A stretch of DNA of 8,611 nucleotides from contig JBKPCD010000219.1 in NCBI GenBank assembly GCA_046727175.1, positions 1 to 8,611 of the forward strand, written 5' to 3'. Within the stretch, counting starts at the first letter, position 1, and the number at the start of each line of letters is the position of its first letter. The notes beneath the pieces were generated by a model. That model saw only the letters and a program-made list of their open reading frames with translations, was not told the origin of the DNA and made no database searches. Shown here one piece after another: positions 6,716 through 8,611 of this stretch. Source of the DNA: JBKPCD01 sp046727175. Lineage in GTDB: Bacteria; Acidobacteriota; Vicinamibacteria; Vicinamibacterales; 2-12-FULL-66-21. The position numbers and the translations under genes were made by a program.

Positions 6716-6723
6716 TTCGTCAA
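6694..6723 (-). promoter_or_regulatory. Candidate sigma-70-type promoter of the export operon
   Basis: On the minus strand TTGACG (6718-6723, 5/6 to TTGACA) and TATACA (6694-6699, 4/6 to TATAAT) are 18 bases apart. The -10 box lies inside the operator palindrome and the spacer overlaps its right half. Expected transcription start is about 6686-6687, only two or three bases before the ATG, so the mRNA would be almost leaderless. Confidence 0.55.
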
Positions 6724-6734
6724 GGTAGACGTCA

Positions 6735-6807
6735 GGGCCCTGCCGGAGCGGGCGAAGGGGCCTGGCGAGCGACGGCGTTGGGGGGTCCGGGGGGCGAAGC
6801 CCTCCGG
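6735..6807 (+). repeat. Dispersed GC-rich repeat, copy A (3' of the GAF gene)
   Basis: The core 6765-6807 begins GCGAGCGACGGCG and ends in a hairpin: CCGGGGGGC (6787-6795), loop GAA, GCCCTCCGG (6799-6807). It matches copy B (8488-8530, opposite strand) at 37 of 43 positions. The preceding 30 bases are also alike with small gaps. The hairpin ends 5 bases from the GAF gene stop codon and may serve as its 3' end, though no U-run follows. Confidence 0.7.
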
Positions 6808-6812
6808 CTAAG

Positions 6813-8480
6813 TTACGACCGGAATGCTGCGGAGTTCTGATCCGGCTGCCGCGCGACCGCCGCGAGGTCACGGCCGAACGGCGTGCCGTCCTTCGACTCG
6901 ATGAGCATCGTCAACTGATCCTCGAGGAGCGTGGCGGCATCCGCTCCCTCGAGCGCGGCGCGGTTGGCGTAGATGCTGCGGGCGTATTCGACGTTCGCCT
7001 TCAGCCGTTTCTGGAGATCCGGACCGTCCTTGCCTGCCGACACGTCCGAGAGGTACATCTCTTCGATCTCCGTGAGCAGCGAGCCGGCGTAGGCGCGCAG
7101 CTCCGCGAGCATCTTGAGCTCGGTCGTCAGACGCGTCAGCAGCGCCGTCGCGTGCCGCGAGAGCACCTCCGCGAACCGGGTGCGCAGATTGAGAGCGGCT
7201 GGATCGCGCGGACTTTGTCCCTCGTTATCGGCGTAGACCACGGCCAGCGTTTCTCCCTGCACGACAATCGGAAGCGCGATGGCACACGACGGCGAACCCT
7301 CGAATGGTCCGCCCCCGTTGTCTGCGAGCCCCTTCGCGGTCCGCCGTTCGACCCGGCGTGATGTCGCCGCCGCGTTCAGGATCGAGTTCGTCTCGCGAGG
7401 GATGATGATCTTCGTGACGTCGGTCGCCTCGACGCCAATCTGATGCTCGCCTTCGAGCCGGTTGCTCTTCACGCGAAACAGCGCGACGCGCGGGAACTCC
7501 GCCGCCACGTGCTCGGTCAGTGTCGTCAACACGTCGCCAATCGTGGTTGCGCCGGCGAGCGCCTCGAAGCTGCTGAGCAGCTCGTCGAGGACCGGGAGCG
7601 ACGCCGCGCCGGCCTCTGGCGATCCGCCCGCCGGATGCGGTTTTGCCTCGAGGTCCCGGATCGTTCGATCGTGCTCCTTCTGCGCGCGCTCGAGCGCCTT
7701 GACGCGGGCTGCGCTCGCCTTGAACAGATCGGTCACGGCTCCCAGCTTGGCCTCAGCTGCTTGTGCTTGACTATGCGCGACGCTCACGGCGTCTTCCAGC
7801 TTGGAGCGTTCGACGACCGCCGACTCGAGCTCGTGGCTCACTCGTACAGTCTCTTCGCGGGACGCCTCGAGCGATTCGCGGATCTCGCGCAGTTCGGTCT
7901 CGATCGATCGACGCGCACGCGCTTCCTCGTCGCGCGCCTCCATCGCTTCGTCCCAGGCGGCCTCCATCTTCGCCTGCGCGTCCCGTGCATCGGTTAGTTC
8001 CTTCGCGTGCGCTTCGATCGCGTCGTTCATCTCGGCGCGAACCGAGTCCGTGCGCGCCCTCTCCTCGGCGAGTTCTGCCTCGAGTGTCTCCGCGTGGTCC
8101 TGCGACGTTCGGAGTGACGCCTCGAGCGTTTCCTCCTTTGCGGCGTACTCGTCCAGCCTAGCGGTCTGCTCCTCGAGTCTTGCTGTCTTGTCGTCCAGCT
8201 CGGCGCGCAACGCCTCCGCTGCCGTCCTCGTCTCATCGATGACTTGCTGAACCGTTCCGGCAGTTGCCTTCGACGATGCCTCGCCAAGTCGTTCGACGAG
8301 CTCCGCAATGTGGGATTCGGTTTCGGGGCGCGCGCCGACCGAGCTCTCCAGGGCATAGAGGGCTGTCGTCAACGCGAGCTTGAACTTCAAAACCTGCTGA
8401 GTGGAGGTGGCCGACGACTCTTCGAGCAGGCGATTGATCAGTGCCGACGCTTCGTCCGCCGCGTACTTGTGGAAATCCAT
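6813..8480 (-). CDS. Coiled-coil and GAF-domain protein
   Basis: A 555-residue soluble protein of unrecognised function, with no signal or membrane segment. Residues 1-50 are a helical N-terminal part (ADEASALINRLLEES, LKFKLALTTALYALESS). Residues about 55-280 are a long, heptad-like coiled coil rich in Glu, Ala, Arg and Asp. A Pro/Gly linker at 281-295 leads to a GAF-like domain at about 296-445: FEALAGATTIGDVLTTLTEH, FPRVALFRVKSN, then CAIALPIVVQGETLAVVYAD, a typical GAF strand and turn. Residues 446-525 are helical again. No kinase, cyclase, phosphodiesterase or DNA-binding domain follows, so a scaffold or sensor role through oligomerisation is inference only. ATG at 8480 is preceded by GGTGA five bases upstream. 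The gene is bracketed within a few bases by inverted repeat copies A and B. Gene confidence is high, role unknown. Confidence 0.85.
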   Translation of the reverse strand: MDFHKYAADEASALINRLLEESSATSTQQVLKFKLALTTALYALESSVGARPETESHIAELVERLGEASSKATAGTVQQVIDETRTAAEALRAELDDKTARLEEQTARLDEYAAKEETLEASLRTSQDHAETLEAELAEERARTDSVRAEMNDAIEAHAKELTDARDAQAKMEAAWDEAMEARDEEARARRSIETELREIRESLEASREETVRVSHELESAVVERSKLEDAVSVAHSQAQAAEAKLGAVTDLFKASAARVKALERAQKEHDRTIRDLEAKPHPAGGSPEAGAASLPVLDELLSSFEALAGATTIGDVLTTLTEHVAAEFPRVALFRVKSNRLEGEHQIGVEATDVTKIIIPRETNSILNAAATSRRVERRTAKGLADNGGGPFEGSPSCAIALPIVVQGETLAVVYADNEGQSPRDPAALNLRTRFAEVLSRHATALLTRLTTELKMLAELRAYAGSLLTEIEEMYLSDVSAGKDGPDLQKRLKANVEYARSIYANRAALEGADAATLLEDQLTMLIESKDGTPFGRDLAAVARQPDQNSAAFRS

Positions 8481-8485
8481 TTTTT

Positions 8486-8580
8486 CACCGGGGGACTTCG
8501 TCCCCCGGACCCCCTCTCGCCGTCGCTCGCGGGGGCCCCATGCCCCGCTCCGCTCCGCCGGGGCGCGCCTTTGGCGCGCC
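8486..8580 (-). repeat. Dispersed GC-rich repeat, copy B (5' of the GAF gene)
   Basis: Read on the minus strand it has a hairpin of GGCGCGCC arms with a 3-base loop (8562-8580), a GC-rich middle containing GCGAGCGACGGCG (8518-8530), and a hairpin CCGGGGGAC/GAA/GTCCCCCGG (8488-8508). The last hairpin ends 7 bases before the GAF ATG and its end is part of GGTGA, the only ribosome-binding-like motif there. The orientation is opposite to copy A. Confidence 0.7.
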
Positions 8581-8605
8581 TGTCACCGTGATCCTGCGAT
8601 CAACC

Positions 8606-8611
8606 AAGGAG
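8606..8611 (+). promoter_or_regulatory. Possible ribosome binding site of a gene beyond the right edge
   Basis: AAGGAG is the final six bases. If a start codon follows a few bases outside, this is the ribosome binding site of a divergent gene. Nothing else in 8581-8605 is recognisable. Confidence 0.2.

Noticed and set aside
6058..6840. Plus-strand open frame of 260 residues opposite the HlyD gene
   Set aside because: It runs antisense through a well-recognised HlyD protein and into repeat A, and has no recognisable motif.
8244..8591. Open frame with the peptide GGLRPPDPLSPSLAG
   Set aside because: This peptide also arises from repeat copy A on the other strand. It is translated repeat, not a gene.

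Overview
This is a GC-rich bacterial window with seven complete protein genes and one lipoprotein-like gene whose true start may lie beyond the left edge. Gene style, many GTG starts and GC-rich hairpin repeats between genes resemble Acidobacteriota, perhaps the Vicinamibacteria. That assignment is an inference from general familiarity and could not be searched. No rRNA, tRNA, CRISPR array, transposase or phage gene was found.

Left part (1-2660): a predicted secreted or lipid-anchored protein is followed on the same strand by a small PRC-barrel-like protein with two internal repeats. A convergent gene encodes an exported protein with an OB-fold-like N-terminal part and a C-terminal cytochrome c'-type haem domain. 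A divergent gene encodes a short VOC-fold (glyoxalase/dioxygenase superfamily) protein.

Centre (2660-6723): a four-gene minus-strand operon reads membrane-fusion protein (HlyD/YbhG type), ABC ATPase, ABC-2 permease, TetR regulator. It corresponds to the E. coli ybiH(cecR)-ybhGFSR export system, but with one single-domain ATPase and one permease, and with the regulator last instead of first. Two junctions are 4-base GTGA stop/start overlaps. A 33-bp near-perfect palindrome covers the promoter and the start codon of the first gene and is the best candidate operator for the TetR protein, which would close an autoregulatory loop. The 133-bp gap between ATPase and permease holds a strong hairpin with outer inverted repeats.

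Right part (6735-8611): one gene for a long coiled-coil plus GAF-domain protein sits tightly between two inverted copies of a GC-rich dispersed repeat. The repeat hairpin shows a compensatory base-pair change between the copies, and one copy supplies the likely ribosome binding site of the gene. The window ends in AAGGAG on the plus strand, which may be the ribosome binding site of a divergent gene just outside.

The clearest new-looking items are the operator/promoter/start-codon overlap, the repeat-bracketed coiled-coil-GAF gene and the OB-fold/cytochrome c' fusion. None is a proven new system.
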